DNA of 53,081 nt from Actinomycetota bacterium (GCA_016870485.1 VGBM01000012.1:1-53081); one strand, 5' to 3'. Shown: positions 16,716 through 24,989, counted from the first letter of the stretch. Notes: generated by a model from the letters alone, not told the origin. A program made the numbers and translations.

Positions 16716-18551
16716 GTGAAGGTCAGAATGCTGCTCTTGGCGATCACTGTACTGTCGGTGGCCGCGTTTCCATCACTCGCGTCCGCCGGAGCATTCAGCG
16801 GAACCAACGGGTGGATTACGTACAAGACGAGCTCTGGTTCCTGGCCGGTGAGGACGTTCGAGCTCAAGGGTGTGAAGCCTGACGGAACGACGACCACCTT
16901 TGCGAGTTGGACGACTACGAATCCGACGACGGCGGTCGACGAGGTTCCGTCGTGGTCTGCTGATGGATCGAAGGTCGGGTGGTACGCCGGCAGCGGGATG
17001 AGCCAGATCTTGACGATCTCGAAAATGGATGGGTCGGGCGCGCAGAGCCTGGGGACCGGTGGCTTTACGTCCGGGCTCGCCCCGTCGATCTCATCTGACG
17101 GCACGAAGATTGCCGTCGCCCTTGACTGCGACATCTACCTCGTCGACGCTGCGAGTTCGCAGACAATCGGGTCGTCGACGAAGGTTATTGATGGCGCCTC
17201 CCCCGCGACGTGTGCACGGGCACCGGCGCTGTCCTCAACCGGTGCGATCGCCTACACCCGTGAGGGCAGCTGTGGGAAGGATGACGTCTGGGTGCTCGAC
17301 AACCCCTCGCCCGGGACCCCGTCCTTCGGCCGTGAGCTCCGCACGACCTGCAACGCCGGCGACGGCTCGGCCACGTACCCTTGGGACCGTGTTCGCGGGG
17401 GACCAACTTGGAGCCCTGACAGTTCGAAAATCATCTACGCGGTTGATACATACTTAGCCGCGGACTCCATCTACGCCGTGAATCCGGACGACACCGGCAA
17501 GACCGCGATCTACACAACCTCGAGTGCCTCCATTACACTCGGAGTGTCACCGGCGTACTCGCCTGACGGCACGAAGATCGTTTTCACGGAGAAGCCCGCT
17601 TCCGGGTTCGACTACCCCGTGAAGTACATGAACGCCGATGGGACTGGCGTCACGACGACCAGTGCTACCACGTCAGATACGGATAGCGTCAGCTGGGGCC
17701 CGCTTACGGCCTCTGGTGGAAGCGGGTCCAACTCTGGTGGAAGCGGGTCCAACTCAAGTTCCTCTGCGACGACCACGACCACGACCACGACCGGCAAGCC
17801 CGCCCCCGGCCCGGCTCTGAAGGTGTCGGACATCCCCGCCGAGATCACCCTCGATCTTGGCTCGTCGACGGGTAGTTCGGCGGACCAGCCGATCACCGCC
17901 GAGGTGCCGTGCAACGCGCCTGAGGGTCAGCTGCTGGACCGCTGCACGGTGAACGTGACGGCGCCCGAGTACGTGCTGCTCGGCCAGGGTGACGGCATCA
18001 ACGTCCGCTCGGACAAGGTCATCTCGATCGGCAAGGCGACGGTGAGGGCCAAGAGCGGCAAGAAGGTCATCGTCGTGAAGGTCAAGATCAACCAGCGGGG
18101 CCGCAAGGCGCTGCGGATCAACACGAAGATCACCGCGACGGTCGGCCTGACGGCGATCACCGTGTCGAACCTGAAGTCGACGGGTGATGCGGAGACGACG
18201 ATGCGGCTGCCGACGCAGCTGATCTCGCCTCAGGCGGGCATCTTCGACTCGAACTCCACGACGCTCAACAAGGCGGGCGTGGCCTTCGTGAATCGCCTCG
18301 CGGCGCTCCTGCCGAAGGCGCCGAAGAAGATGGTGTTCATCGGCTTCACGGACAGCACGGGCGTGCCGGGTGACAACCGCTGGCTCAGCGATCGCCGCGC
18401 GAAGGCCGTCCGCGACGCCCTGGAGGCGAAGGGCATCGATCCGGCCACGTCGTCGATCGAGGTCAAGGCCGCGACGTCGCCGCGCGATGACAATGCGACC
18501 GAGCAGGGACGCGAGCGCAACCGCCGCGTCTCGATCCGGATCACGTACTGA
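16716..18551 (+). CDS. Secreted beta-propeller (TolB/PD40-like) plus OmpA-like C-terminal domain
   Basis: Translation starts at GTG 16716, 5 nt after Shine-Dalgarno GGAGGT (16705-16710), giving 611 residues. A signal peptide ends near SLASAGAF. The N-terminal half has PD40/TolB-like blades (EVPSWSADGSKVGWYAG, SISSDGTKIAVAL, PTWSPDSSKIIYAV, PAYSPDGTKIVF). A Gly/Ser/Thr linker with two 21-bp tandem repeats follows, then a beta region and an OmpA-like peptidoglycan-binding domain (FIGFTDSTGVPGDNRWLSDRRA, ending NRRVSI). The likely role is binding the cell wall from outside; this is inferred. Codon use is AT-richer in the N-terminal half, including a TTA leucine codon at 17454, and shifts to the usual high GC at the linker, suggesting a fusion of parts with different histories. 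Confidence 0.85.
   Translation: MKVRMLLLAITVLSVAAFPSLASAGAFSGTNGWITYKTSSGSWPVRTFELKGVKPDGTTTTFASWTTTNPTTAVDEVPSWSADGSKVGWYAGSGMSQILTISKMDGSGAQSLGTGGFTSGLAPSISSDGTKIAVALDCDIYLVDAASSQTIGSSTKVIDGASPATCARAPALSSTGAIAYTREGSCGKDDVWVLDNPSPGTPSFGRELRTTCNAGDGSATYPWDRVRGGPTWSPDSSKIIYAVDTYLAADSIYAVNPDDTGKTAIYTTSSASITLGVSPAYSPDGTKIVFTEKPASGFDYPVKYMNADGTGVTTTSATTSDTDSVSWGPLTASGGSGSNSGGSGSNSSSSATTTTTTTTGKPAPGPALKVSDIPAEITLDLGSSTGSSADQPITAEVPCNAPEGQLLDRCTVNVTAPEYVLLGQGDGINVRSDKVISIGKATVRAKSGKKVIVVKVKINQRGRKALRINTKITATVGLTAITVSNLKSTGDAETTMRLPTQLISPQAGIFDSNSTTLNKAGVAFVNRLAALLPKAPKKMVFIGFTDSTGVPGDNRWLSDRRAKAVRDALEAKGIDPATSSIEVKAATSPRDDNATEQGRERNRRVSIRITY
17712..17753 (+). repeat. Two 21-bp tandem repeats in the inter-domain linker
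   Basis: Two identical 21-bp units (17712-17732 and 17733-17753) encode SGGSGSN twice. A run of ACGACC-type threonine codons follows. The site marks the shift in base composition within the gene. Confidence 0.9.
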
Positions 18552-18554
18552 TCG

Positions 18555-18593
18555 GGCGTAGGGCCGGGTCACGCGGGCGCCCGGCCCTACGCC
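18555..18593. terminator. Strong 14-bp hairpin after the propeller/OmpA gene
   Basis: Perfect arms GGCGTAGGGCCGGG/CCCGGCCCTACGCC with an 11-nt loop begin 3 nt after the stop. The right arm also contains the TAG that ends the minus-strand remnant, so it probably served both directions. Confidence 0.75.
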
Positions 18594-18670
18594 TCGAAGT
18601 CGTACGGCCGGGTCACGCGCAGGTACTCGAGCACGGCGGTGACGCGCGGGTCGTCGCCGGGGTATCCGCG
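18587..18670 (-). pseudogene. 3' remnant of a minus-strand gene
   Basis: Read on the minus strand, this stretch encodes about 27 residues ending LEYLRVTRPYDFEA and a TAG, with nearly every third codon position G or C as in real genes here. Upstream of about 18670 the codon pattern breaks down and a stop appears near 18713, with no start. The parent gene is not identifiable. It is probably a fragment left by a deletion or insertion. Confidence 0.5.
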
Positions 18671-18675
18671 ATACC
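18661..18675. repeat. Inverted repeat at a probable recombination joint
   Basis: Arms GGTATC/GATACC with a CGC centre lie exactly where minus-strand coding ends and plus-strand fibronectin-III coding begins. Confidence 0.5.
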
Positions 18676-18694
18676 GGGCGACAGCGTTGCGACC

Positions 18695-19189
18695 GTGACA
18701 TGGTCTCCACCGTCATCGGACGGTGGAGCAACGATCACCGGGTATACCGTCACCGCAAGCCCCGGCGGGCGCACCTGCACCACCACGACGACGAGTTGCA
18801 TCGTCACCGGCCTGACCAACGGCACCGCCTACACCTTCACCGTCACCGCCACGAGCGCAGCTGGTACCGGGCCGGCCTCGAGCCCGTCGAACTCCATCAC
18901 GCCAACAGGTAGCGCCACGCCAACAATGCCAAAGAAGACCCAGTGGTCCAAGGCATCAGTATCGAAACCACTCACAGCAACGTTTACGGCCACTTCCGGG
19001 ACGACCTACACGATTCGCGCCACCCTTAAGGGCAAGACCGTGACGGGGAAGTGCACGGTAAAGGGCAACGCGACAACGTGCAGGATCTCGCTGAAGACGC
19101 CGGGTACGTGGGCCGTTGCCATCACGCCTTCTCGTGGTGGCGTGAAGGGTAAGCCTGCGACGAAAACCGTGAAGATCGGCGCTCGCTAA
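18695..19189 (+). CDS. 5'-truncated fibronectin type III protein fragment
   Basis: From the GTG at 18695 the frame gives 164 residues and begins inside an FnIII domain (VTWSPP, TGYTVTASPGG, TGLTNGTAYTFTVTA), missing the first strand, linker and any signal peptide. The FnIII matches the type at about 9205-9470 in the giant gene. A Thr/Lys-rich beta domain follows with paired cysteines (GKCTVKGNATTC) and a basic C-terminus. Base composition is AT-richer than the neighbours. There is no Shine-Dalgarno sequence or promoter. It is most likely the 3' end of a longer secreted-protein gene cut at about 18665-18690, so it may not be expressed. Confidence 0.55.
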   Translation: MTWSPPSSDGGATITGYTVTASPGGRTCTTTTTSCIVTGLTNGTAYTFTVTATSAAGTGPASSPSNSITPTGSATPTMPKKTQWSKASVSKPLTATFTATSGTTYTIRATLKGKTVTGKCTVKGNATTCRISLKTPGTWAVAITPSRGGVKGKPATKTVKIGAR

Positions 19190-19272
19190 CTCACAGCACA
19201 CACGCCAAAGGCTGGAGCGCCTCTAAGGGCCCCTCTGCGCGCCGATTTCTCAAGGACGGTGTCAGCGCCGGA

Positions 19273-20223
19273 TCAGCAGACGCCGCCGGCCGCGGCGGCG
19301 GAGAGCGGGGTGAGCGTCCACGTGCCGCTCGTGCCCGGGAATCCGCTGGAGGCGATCAGCGTTGCGTTGCCCGTGGACGACGACACCGGGCTGCTGAGGA
19401 TGCTGGTGGGTACGGTGACCGTGAGCGCCGGCCCGTTGACGACATTCGCGTAGCCCGTGGGCCAGGTGTCGTAGTAGGAGCCCTCCGTGATGGTGCCGGA
19501 GGCAGGCACGGCGGACAGCGCTGCGCCGGCCTGCGTGGCCGGAATCGTGTAGCCGACGTTGGAGTTCGGGGTATTGATCAGGATGTTCTGCCACGAGGGG
19601 TTCTCATAGCCGGTCGTGCCCCAGAAGGCCACGCAGATCAGCGCTTCCGACGCGCCGTCCCACAGTGAATCGCCGGTGCCGCCCTGCCACACCTCGAATC
19701 CCACGGGCGGGGCGGGCGGCGCGGGAGTGGGCAGGAACGGGCACGGCACCGGGAAACCATCGTCGCCGCCCTGAAGTTCGGCGCACAGCTCCTGCCGCCA
19801 GCCACGAGTGGATGCGCGGCGGGCGAACCCGGGGTCGACGCGATCGAGCCAGGCCGACGCGCGCAGCGTCTTCCTCGTGCCGAGCTGCCTCGCATCGGAG
19901 GCCGGGATCGTGATGTGGAACGCCACCTGCACACCGCGGTGATGCGATCGCGAGAGGCGGATGGAGTCGTGCGCCACGAGGACATGGCCGTTGCCGTGGA
20001 GGGCGACCGTAAGCAGACCGAGCGCCCCTTGGCTGACTCGTCCGCGGGCCCCCGCGACGGCGCGGGTGTAGTCGGCGCGGCCTGTGATCACGATCGAACC
20101 GCGCCCGGCACCGGCCGTGTCGCGGTAGATCTTCAGGTCGGTCAGCTCCGGTGCCTTCGCGGACGCGGTGGCGCTGGCCACGAGCAGGGCCAGCAGAGCG
20201 GTGGCGATCAGGAGTCTGCGCAT
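19273..20223 (-). CDS. Secreted protein of unknown function
   Basis: A 316-residue protein with a clean signal peptide (MRRLLIATALLALLV, cleavage near ASAKA). The mature part has a beta-rich N-terminal region, a Cys-containing middle (ELCAEL, PVPCPF), a Pro/Ala linker, and a C-terminal beta domain rich in Ser, Thr and Gly that ends with a cysteine. No known family was recognised. ATG 20223 is chosen because it begins the signal peptide and has TACATT 7 nt upstream; a GTG 18 bases earlier is in frame but would precede the -10. It converges with the FnIII fragment. Confidence 0.7.
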   Translation of the reverse strand: MRRLLIATALLALLVASATASAKAPELTDLKIYRDTAGAGRGSIVITGRADYTRAVAGARGRVSQGALGLLTVALHGNGHVLVAHDSIRLSRSHHRGVQVAFHITIPASDARQLGTRKTLRASAWLDRVDPGFARRASTRGWRQELCAELQGGDDGFPVPCPFLPTPAPPAPPVGFEVWQGGTGDSLWDGASEALICVAFWGTTGYENPSWQNILINTPNSNVGYTIPATQAGAALSAVPASGTITEGSYYDTWPTGYANVVNGPALTVTVPTSILSSPVSSSTGNATLIASSGFPGTSGTWTLTPLSAAAAGGVC

Positions 20224-20230
20224 GCGGGGG

Positions 20231-20236
20231 AATGTA
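20231..20236 (-). promoter_or_regulatory. Leaderless-type -10 (TACATT)
   Basis: On the minus strand TACATT ends 7 nt before the ATG at 20223. Confidence 0.5.
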
Positions 20237-20250
20237 CACACCGCGAAATC

Positions 20251-20358
20251 ATGGGATACTCGCTCAACGAGTTCATGTGGCGCAGGGATTCTCGATGGCT
20301 CGGGCCGTTCCAGGACCTGGTCGACGCGGCGCGGCGCCGTGCCGCCGCGCGCGGCTAG
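20251..20358 (+). CDS. Possible 35-residue small protein
   Basis: An ATG at 20251 opens a frame of 35 codons that begins MGYSLNEFMWRRDSRW and ends in an Arg/Ala-rich helix. There is no Shine-Dalgarno sequence and no known family. It overlaps the last bases of the convergent hydrolase gene by 4 nt. Codon third positions are mixed in the first half and GC-rich later. It is listed because the 130-base gap has nothing else; it may well be chance. Confidence 0.2.
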   Translation: MGYSLNEFMWRRDSRWLGPFQDLVDAARRRAAARG

Positions 20359-21113
20359 CCCCGCTTGACCTTCGACCCGCCGACGATGTCCTCGGACCCG
20401 TCGACCCAGCGCACGAGCGCCTTGTGGCCACCGTCGTAGTCGGGGCCCCAGACGAGCAGCGTGGCGGGCTCGCCCCAGGCGGTGACGGGCTCCTCAAGCG
20501 CCGGCTCCTCGCCGCGGAAGTGGCGCACGAACGGGTTTGAGGCGCGCTCCGTCCCGATCGTCGTCGGCACCGTGTGGCCCGGGTGCACCGCGACGGCGTC
20601 GTCGAGCTCGAGCAGCCGGTCGAGCGAGGCCCGGAGGTCCGCGAGGTCGGTGTGGCCGGGCGCGCGCGTGCCGCCGACCGTGCCGTTGAAGAGGACGTCG
20701 CCGGTGAAGACGTCGGTGCCGTCGACGAGGAAGGCCAGGTGGCCGCCGGCGTGGCCCGGCGTGGGGATGCAGCGCACCTCGAGGCCGGCGAGCTCGCACG
20801 TCGCGTCCTCGGCGAGGACGTGCTCGACCGGGCCCGTGTAGTGCCCCTCCTCGCGGATCAGCTCGATCGCGCGGGCGCTCGCCCCGACGGGAACGCCGTA
20901 GCGCTCCATGACCTCGTCGAGGTCGTAGATGTGGTCGATGTGGTGGTGCGTGAGCAGGATGCCCTCGACCGTGAGGTCGTTCTCCTCGACGAAGCGATGG
21001 AGGTCGTCGTGGGCGCCGTTGCAGTCGATCCAGATGGCGGGACCGCCGGCCTCCGCGGCGACGACATAGGCGTCAGCCATCCACTGGGGGTCCTGGGTGT
21101 GGTGGATCAGCAT
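20355..21113 (-). CDS. Metallo-beta-lactamase-fold hydrolase (glyoxalase II-like)
   Basis: A 252-residue protein with the metal-binding series THHHIDHIYDLD, PTPGHAGGH, FTGDVLF and a late HPGH. The layout is closest to glyoxalase II/hydroxyacylglutathione-hydrolase-like proteins; the substrate is unknown. About 45 residues after the core (from TAWGEPATLLVWGPD to the Lys/Arg end) are extra for this family. ATG 21113 shares one base with the nadE stop (TGATG), so translation is coupled to nadE. It is the last gene of the HD-like/nadE/hydrolase set. Confidence 0.85.
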   Translation of the reverse strand: MLIHHTQDPQWMADAYVVAAEAGGPAIWIDCNGAHDDLHRFVEENDLTVEGILLTHHHIDHIYDLDEVMERYGVPVGASARAIELIREEGHYTGPVEHVLAEDATCELAGLEVRCIPTPGHAGGHLAFLVDGTDVFTGDVLFNGTVGGTRAPGHTDLADLRASLDRLLELDDAVAVHPGHTVPTTIGTERASNPFVRHFRGEEPALEEPVTAWGEPATLLVWGPDYDGGHKALVRWVDGSEDIVGGSKVKRG

Positions 21114-22774
21114 CACGGCTCCTCGCGGTAGCGGTTGGTTATCGGCATGCGGCGGTCGCGGCCGAACGCGATCGGATGCACCTTCAACCCGGGCGCCCCC
21201 TGCCGCCGCTTGTACTCCGCCCGGTCCACGAGGCCCGCGATCCTGCGCGCCAGCTCCAGATCGCACAGGCCCGCAGCGGCGATCTCGCGCGGCCCCATCC
21301 GCTCCTCGATGTACGCGTGCAGCACCGGATCCAGCACCTCGTACGGCGGCAGCGACTGATCATCACGCTGATCCTCGCGCAGCTCCGCCGTCGGCGGCCG
21401 CTGAACCGTCGACCACGGGATCACCTCACGCCCCTCACGCTCGTTCAGATGCCGCGACAGCGCATGCACCAGCGTCTTCGGCACGTCCTTGATCGGCGCG
21501 AACCCCCCCACCGAGTCCCCGTACAGCGTCGAATACCCCGTCGCGACCTCCGACTTGTTACCCGTCGTCAGAACCAGCCACCCATGCTGATTCGACAGGC
21601 TCATCAGGATCACGCCCCGCAGGCGCGCCTGCAGGTTCTCCCCCGCCAGCCCCTCCACCTCCGGCAGCAGATCATTGAACGCGAGGCGCAGATGCTCAAT
21701 CGGCAGCTCCCGGAAATCAACCCCCAGGTTCTCCGCCACCACCCGCGCATCCGACCGCGTCTCCGCCACGTTGAACCGCGTCGGCATCGACACCGCATGC
21801 ACCCGCTCCGCCCCCAGCGCATCCGCCGCCAGCGCCGCCACCAGCGCCGAGTCGATCCCGCCCGACACCCCCAGCAGCACCCCGGGAAAGCCGTTCTTGA
21901 GCACGTAATCGCGCAGCCCCAGCACCAGCACGCCCCACAGCTCCTCCAGCTCCGAGCCGGGCAGGGGCTTCGTCTCGGCGGCGACGGACTCGGCGGGCGC
22001 CCCGACGGGGAGCTCCGCCGCGATCGCGATCGCCCCCGCCCCGCGCCCGCTCGGCAGGTCGAGGTCGCAGACCACGAGGTCCTCCGCGCAGAAGGCCCCG
22101 CGCGCCAGCAGGTCCCCCGCGGCGTCGAAGACGAGGCTGCGCCCGTCGAACAGGAGCTCGTCCTGCCCGCCGACGAGGTTGGCGTAGGCCACCGTGCAGC
22201 CCTCGTCGGCGGCGAACGCGCCGATCAGCTCGTCGCGCTGGCGGCCCTTGCCGAGGTGGTACGGCGACGCGGACAGGTTGACCACGAGCGACGCCCCGCC
22301 GCGGGCAGCGGCGTGCGCCGGGCCATCCGCGACCCAGATGTCCTCGCAGATCGTGACGCCGACCAGCGCGCCGCCCGCCTGCACGAGCAGCGGGCCGTCG
22401 CCCGGCCGGAACGTGCGCTGCTCGTCGAACACGCTGTAGTTCGGCAGCGCCATCTTGTCGTAGCGCGCCACCACCGCCCCGCCCTCCAGCACGAACGCGC
22501 TGTTGCGCACCCCGTCGGGTCCGGCCCACGGCGACCCCACGATCACCGGCACCGCCACCTCGCCCGCCAGCCGCGCCACCGCCGCCTCGCACGCCCGCAC
22601 GAACGACGGACGCAGCACCAGATCCTCGGGCGGGTATCCCGAGACGACGAGCTCCGGCGCCACCACCAGATCCGCCCCGAGCTCCGCCGCCCGCGCCGCC
22701 GCGGCCGCCACCAGATCGACGTTGCCGGCGAGATCCCCGACCGTCGGGTTCAGCTGGGCCAGCGCGATGCGCAC
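21113..22774 (-). CDS. nadE: Glutamine-dependent NAD+ synthetase
   Basis: A 553-residue two-domain enzyme making NAD+ from deamido-NAD+, ATP and glutamine. The N-terminal nitrilase-type glutaminase domain has the Glu of VVAPELVVSGYPPEDL, the Lys of RYDKMALPNYSVF and the Cys of VGVTICEDIW. The C-terminal synthetase domain has the PP-loop LLGVSGGIDSAL and TGNKSEVATGYSTLYGD. GTG 22774 is chosen because TAAACT lies 7 nt upstream and the glutaminase domain starts at once (RIALAQLNPTVGD); the upstream open frame is a shadow of the next gene. It lies 10 bases after the OB/HD-like gene, so it may have both read-through and its own leaderless transcription. Confidence 0.95.
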   Translation of the reverse strand: MRIALAQLNPTVGDLAGNVDLVAAAAARAAELGADLVVAPELVVSGYPPEDLVLRPSFVRACEAAVARLAGEVAVPVIVGSPWAGPDGVRNSAFVLEGGAVVARYDKMALPNYSVFDEQRTFRPGDGPLLVQAGGALVGVTICEDIWVADGPAHAAARGGASLVVNLSASPYHLGKGRQRDELIGAFAADEGCTVAYANLVGGQDELLFDGRSLVFDAAGDLLARGAFCAEDLVVCDLDLPSGRGAGAIAIAAELPVGAPAESVAAETKPLPGSELEELWGVLVLGLRDYVLKNGFPGVLLGVSGGIDSALVAALAADALGAERVHAVSMPTRFNVAETRSDARVVAENLGVDFRELPIEHLRLAFNDLLPEVEGLAGENLQARLRGVILMSLSNQHGWLVLTTGNKSEVATGYSTLYGDSVGGFAPIKDVPKTLVHALSRHLNEREGREVIPWSTVQRPPTAELREDQRDDQSLPPYEVLDPVLHAYIEERMGPREIAAAGLCDLELARRIAGLVDRAEYKRRQGAPGLKVHPIAFGRDRRMPITNRYREEP

Positions 22775-22781
22775 GCGGTGC

Positions 22782-22787
22782 AGTTTA
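22782..22787 (-). promoter_or_regulatory. Leaderless-type -10 of nadE (TAAACT)
   Basis: On the minus strand TAAACT ends 7 nt before the nadE GTG and contains the TAA stop of the upstream gene. Confidence 0.45.
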
Positions 22788-23654
22788 CTGCGGTGCGGCG
22801 GCCCGACCCGCCTGGCGGGCGAGCGCCGTCGACACGGAGGCGTCCAGCGCGATCGCCCCGTGCACGCAGGCCGCCTCGGGCGTCCGCTGCTGGTCGGCGT
22901 CGATGCAGTGCAGGACGGCCACGACCCGCTCGCGCGGCGTGCCGAGCCGCTCGGCGGCCTGCTCGATCCGGCGCGTGCTGAGGCGCGGGATGCCGAGCAG
23001 GCGCCCCTCCTCCGACGGCTGGAGCACCGGCCCCGGCACGAACGCGTCGGCGGCGCCGACGGCGAAGAGCAGGCTCGCGCAGCCGACGACCGATGGGTCG
23101 AGGCGCGGATGCAGGAGCGCGAGCTCGCGGCACGCCGTCGCCACGCCGACGGTGTGCTGGAGCGCGCCCCCGGCGTAGGCGTGATGGTGCTCAACGCTCA
23201 TCGGCGCGGCCCGGAACGCGGCCCGCAGCGGCTCGTCGGCGAGGACGGCGGCAGCCAGCCCACGCAGCGGCGCATCGGGGATCTCCTCGACCAGGAACTC
23301 GAGGAAGCCCTCGAGGTCGTCGACGTCGCGGCGGGCACCCGGCACGAAGTCGAGCGCGTCGGCCTCGGCCTCGACCCGCTCGAGGGAGCGCACGACGATC
23401 TGCGGGCGCCCCCGGAACGACTCGACGGAGCCGAGCACCCGAACGACGTCGCCGGCCTCGAAGCGCCCGTCGAGGATCGGGGCGTCGTCGAAGACCGTCG
23501 CCCGCACGCGGCCGGTGCGGTCGGCGAGCTCGAGCGCGAGGTACGGGCTGCCCGTGCGGGTGCGCCGGCGGTCCTTGCGCAGCACCGCGAACGTCGAGTC
23601 GACGAGCCGGCCCTCGACCAGCTCGGAGACGGACGTGCGGGCGTCGGCGGCCAT
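22785..23654 (-). CDS. YhaM-like OB-fold plus degenerate HD-domain protein
   Basis: A 289-residue protein. Residues about 1-95 form an OB-fold nucleic-acid-binding domain (FAVLRKDRRRTRTGSPYLAL, VRVLGSVESFRGRPQIVV). The rest aligns with the HD domain of YhaM-type 3'-5' exoribonucleases: HHHAYAGGALQHTVGVA, GRLLGIP, and TPEAACVHGAIALDAS. The family's LLHDIGK motif reads LLFAVGA, so the HD dyad is gone, and the later SHHG motif reads LHCID. It keeps the architecture but probably not the nuclease activity. TAGACT lies 6 nt before the ATG. It is followed by nadE after 10 bases. Confidence 0.75.
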   Translation of the reverse strand: MAADARTSVSELVEGRLVDSTFAVLRKDRRRTRTGSPYLALELADRTGRVRATVFDDAPILDGRFEAGDVVRVLGSVESFRGRPQIVVRSLERVEAEADALDFVPGARRDVDDLEGFLEFLVEEIPDAPLRGLAAAVLADEPLRAAFRAAPMSVEHHHAYAGGALQHTVGVATACRELALLHPRLDPSVVGCASLLFAVGAADAFVPGPVLQPSEEGRLLGIPRLSTRRIEQAAERLGTPRERVVAVLHCIDADQQRTPEAACVHGAIALDASVSTALARQAGRAAAPQ

Positions 23655-23660
23655 GCCGTG

Positions 23661-23666
23661 AGTCTA
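23661..23666 (-). promoter_or_regulatory. Leaderless-type -10 of the OB/HD-like gene (TAGACT)
   Basis: On the minus strand TAGACT ends 6 nt before the ATG at 23654. Confidence 0.5.
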
Positions 23667-23714
23667 GGCGGCTGGCAGGGCGGATGGGCGAGCGCCGATA
23701 CCATGCCGTGTCCC

Positions 23715-24989
23715 ATGGGCACTCCCGCCGAGACCCTCCACGTGCGCCCGTTCCGCGGGCTGCGCTACGACCCGGCCCGCCATCCGGCGTTCTCGGTGGT
23801 GGCGCCGCCCTACGACGTGATCACGATGGCCGACCGCATGCGGCTCGTGGCGCGCTCGAACCGCAACGTCGTGCGCCTGATCCTGCCCGACGTGGGCCGC
23901 GCGGAGAACGCCCGGCGCCTGCTCGACGAGTGGCGCGCCGACGGCACGCTGCTCCAGGAGGAGGTGCCGTGCCTGTACCGCACGGAGGAGACCTTCATCG
24001 GGCCCGACGGCGTCCAGCGCGTCCGCGAGGGCATGATCGCGCTCGTCGGCCTGCCCGCCCGCGACGGCACCATCCTCCCCCACGAGCGCACGATGCCGAG
24101 CATCGTCGAGGACCGCCTGCGCCTCCTGCGCGCCACGCATGCGCAGCCCTCGCCGATCCTCGTCACCTACGACGACCCCGACGGCGAGATCGACACCGCG
24201 CTGCGGGCCGGCTCGGAGCCGACGCCGGCGATCGACCTGACCGACGACCACGGCACCCACCTGCGCATGTGGCGGGTGCCGGAGTCCGACATCACGGACC
24301 GCATCCACGCCACCCTCACCGAGCGGCGCCTCTTGATCGCCGATGGTCACCATCGCTACGCGACCGCCCTCGCCTACCGCGACGCGCACCCCGAGGACCC
24401 CTCGGCGAACGCGATGATGATGTACCTCACGAACGGCGCGAGCCCCGGCCTCGTGATCTTCCCGATCCACCGCGTCGTCGGCGAGATCGACGCCGCCGAG
24501 CAGGAGGCCCTGCCCGACCGGATCGCCGCCGCCGGGTTCGAGGTGCGGGAGGCCGGCGACGGCGTCGTGCAGCTCGAGCAGGCGATGGCCCCCATCCCCC
24601 ATGACCACGGCGTCTTCGGCCTCGTGCGCCGGGACCATCCGCCCCTCCTCGTCTCGGCCCCGCCCGAGGAGCGGGCCCGGACGCCGCTGGAGCGGATCGA
24701 CGCCGTGCTGCTGCAGGACCGCATCCTCGGCCCGCTCCTGGGGCTCACCGCCGAGGTCGTGGCCACGACGGACCGCATCCGCTACACCGCCTACTCGGAC
24801 GACGCCGCCGCGAAGGTCGAGGAGTCGGGCGACGTCGCCTTCATCCTGCGCGCCCCGAGCGTGCGCGAGGTCGAGAACGTGGCCCTCGCGAGCCAGGTGA
24901 TGCCGCAGAAGAGCACCTACTTCTACCCCAAGACCCTCGACGGCCTCGTGATCCGCACGCTCGACGGCCCCCAGCCCCGGAACGGGTAG
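23715..24989 (+). CDS. DUF1015 family protein
   Basis: A 424-residue protein with hallmarks of DUF1015: VRPFRGLRYDP near the N-terminus, VVAPPYDVI, LPHERTMPS, LLIADGHHRYATAL in the middle, and a C-terminal PQKSTYFYPKTLDGLV. The HHRY motif is strongly conserved in the family; the biochemical role is not settled. An in-frame ATG at 23703 is an alternative start. TACCAT at 23699-23704 could be the -10. Ten bases separate it from the downstream mrp gene, which also has its own -10-like element inside this gene's stop region. Confidence 0.85.
   Translation: MGTPAETLHVRPFRGLRYDPARHPAFSVVAPPYDVITMADRMRLVARSNRNVVRLILPDVGRAENARRLLDEWRADGTLLQEEVPCLYRTEETFIGPDGVQRVREGMIALVGLPARDGTILPHERTMPSIVEDRLRLLRATHAQPSPILVTYDDPDGEIDTALRAGSEPTPAIDLTDDHGTHLRMWRVPESDITDRIHATLTERRLLIADGHHRYATALAYRDAHPEDPSANAMMMYLTNGASPGLVIFPIHRVVGEIDAAEQEALPDRIAAAGFEVREAGDGVVQLEQAMAPIPHDHGVFGLVRRDHPPLLVSAPPEERARTPLERIDAVLLQDRILGPLLGLTAEVVATTDRIRYTAYSDDAAAKVEESGDVAFILRAPSVREVENVALASQVMPQKSTYFYPKTLDGLVIRTLDGPQPRNG

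Noticed and set aside
17754..18731. Minus-strand frame opposite the OmpA-like domain
   Set aside because: Arg/Asp/His-rich shadow with no domain. Only the 18587-18670 tail, in a different frame, has a real codon signature.
21176..22981. 601-codon plus-strand frame opposite nadE
   Set aside because: An Arg/His-rich mirror of nadE; nadE itself has complete active-site motifs.
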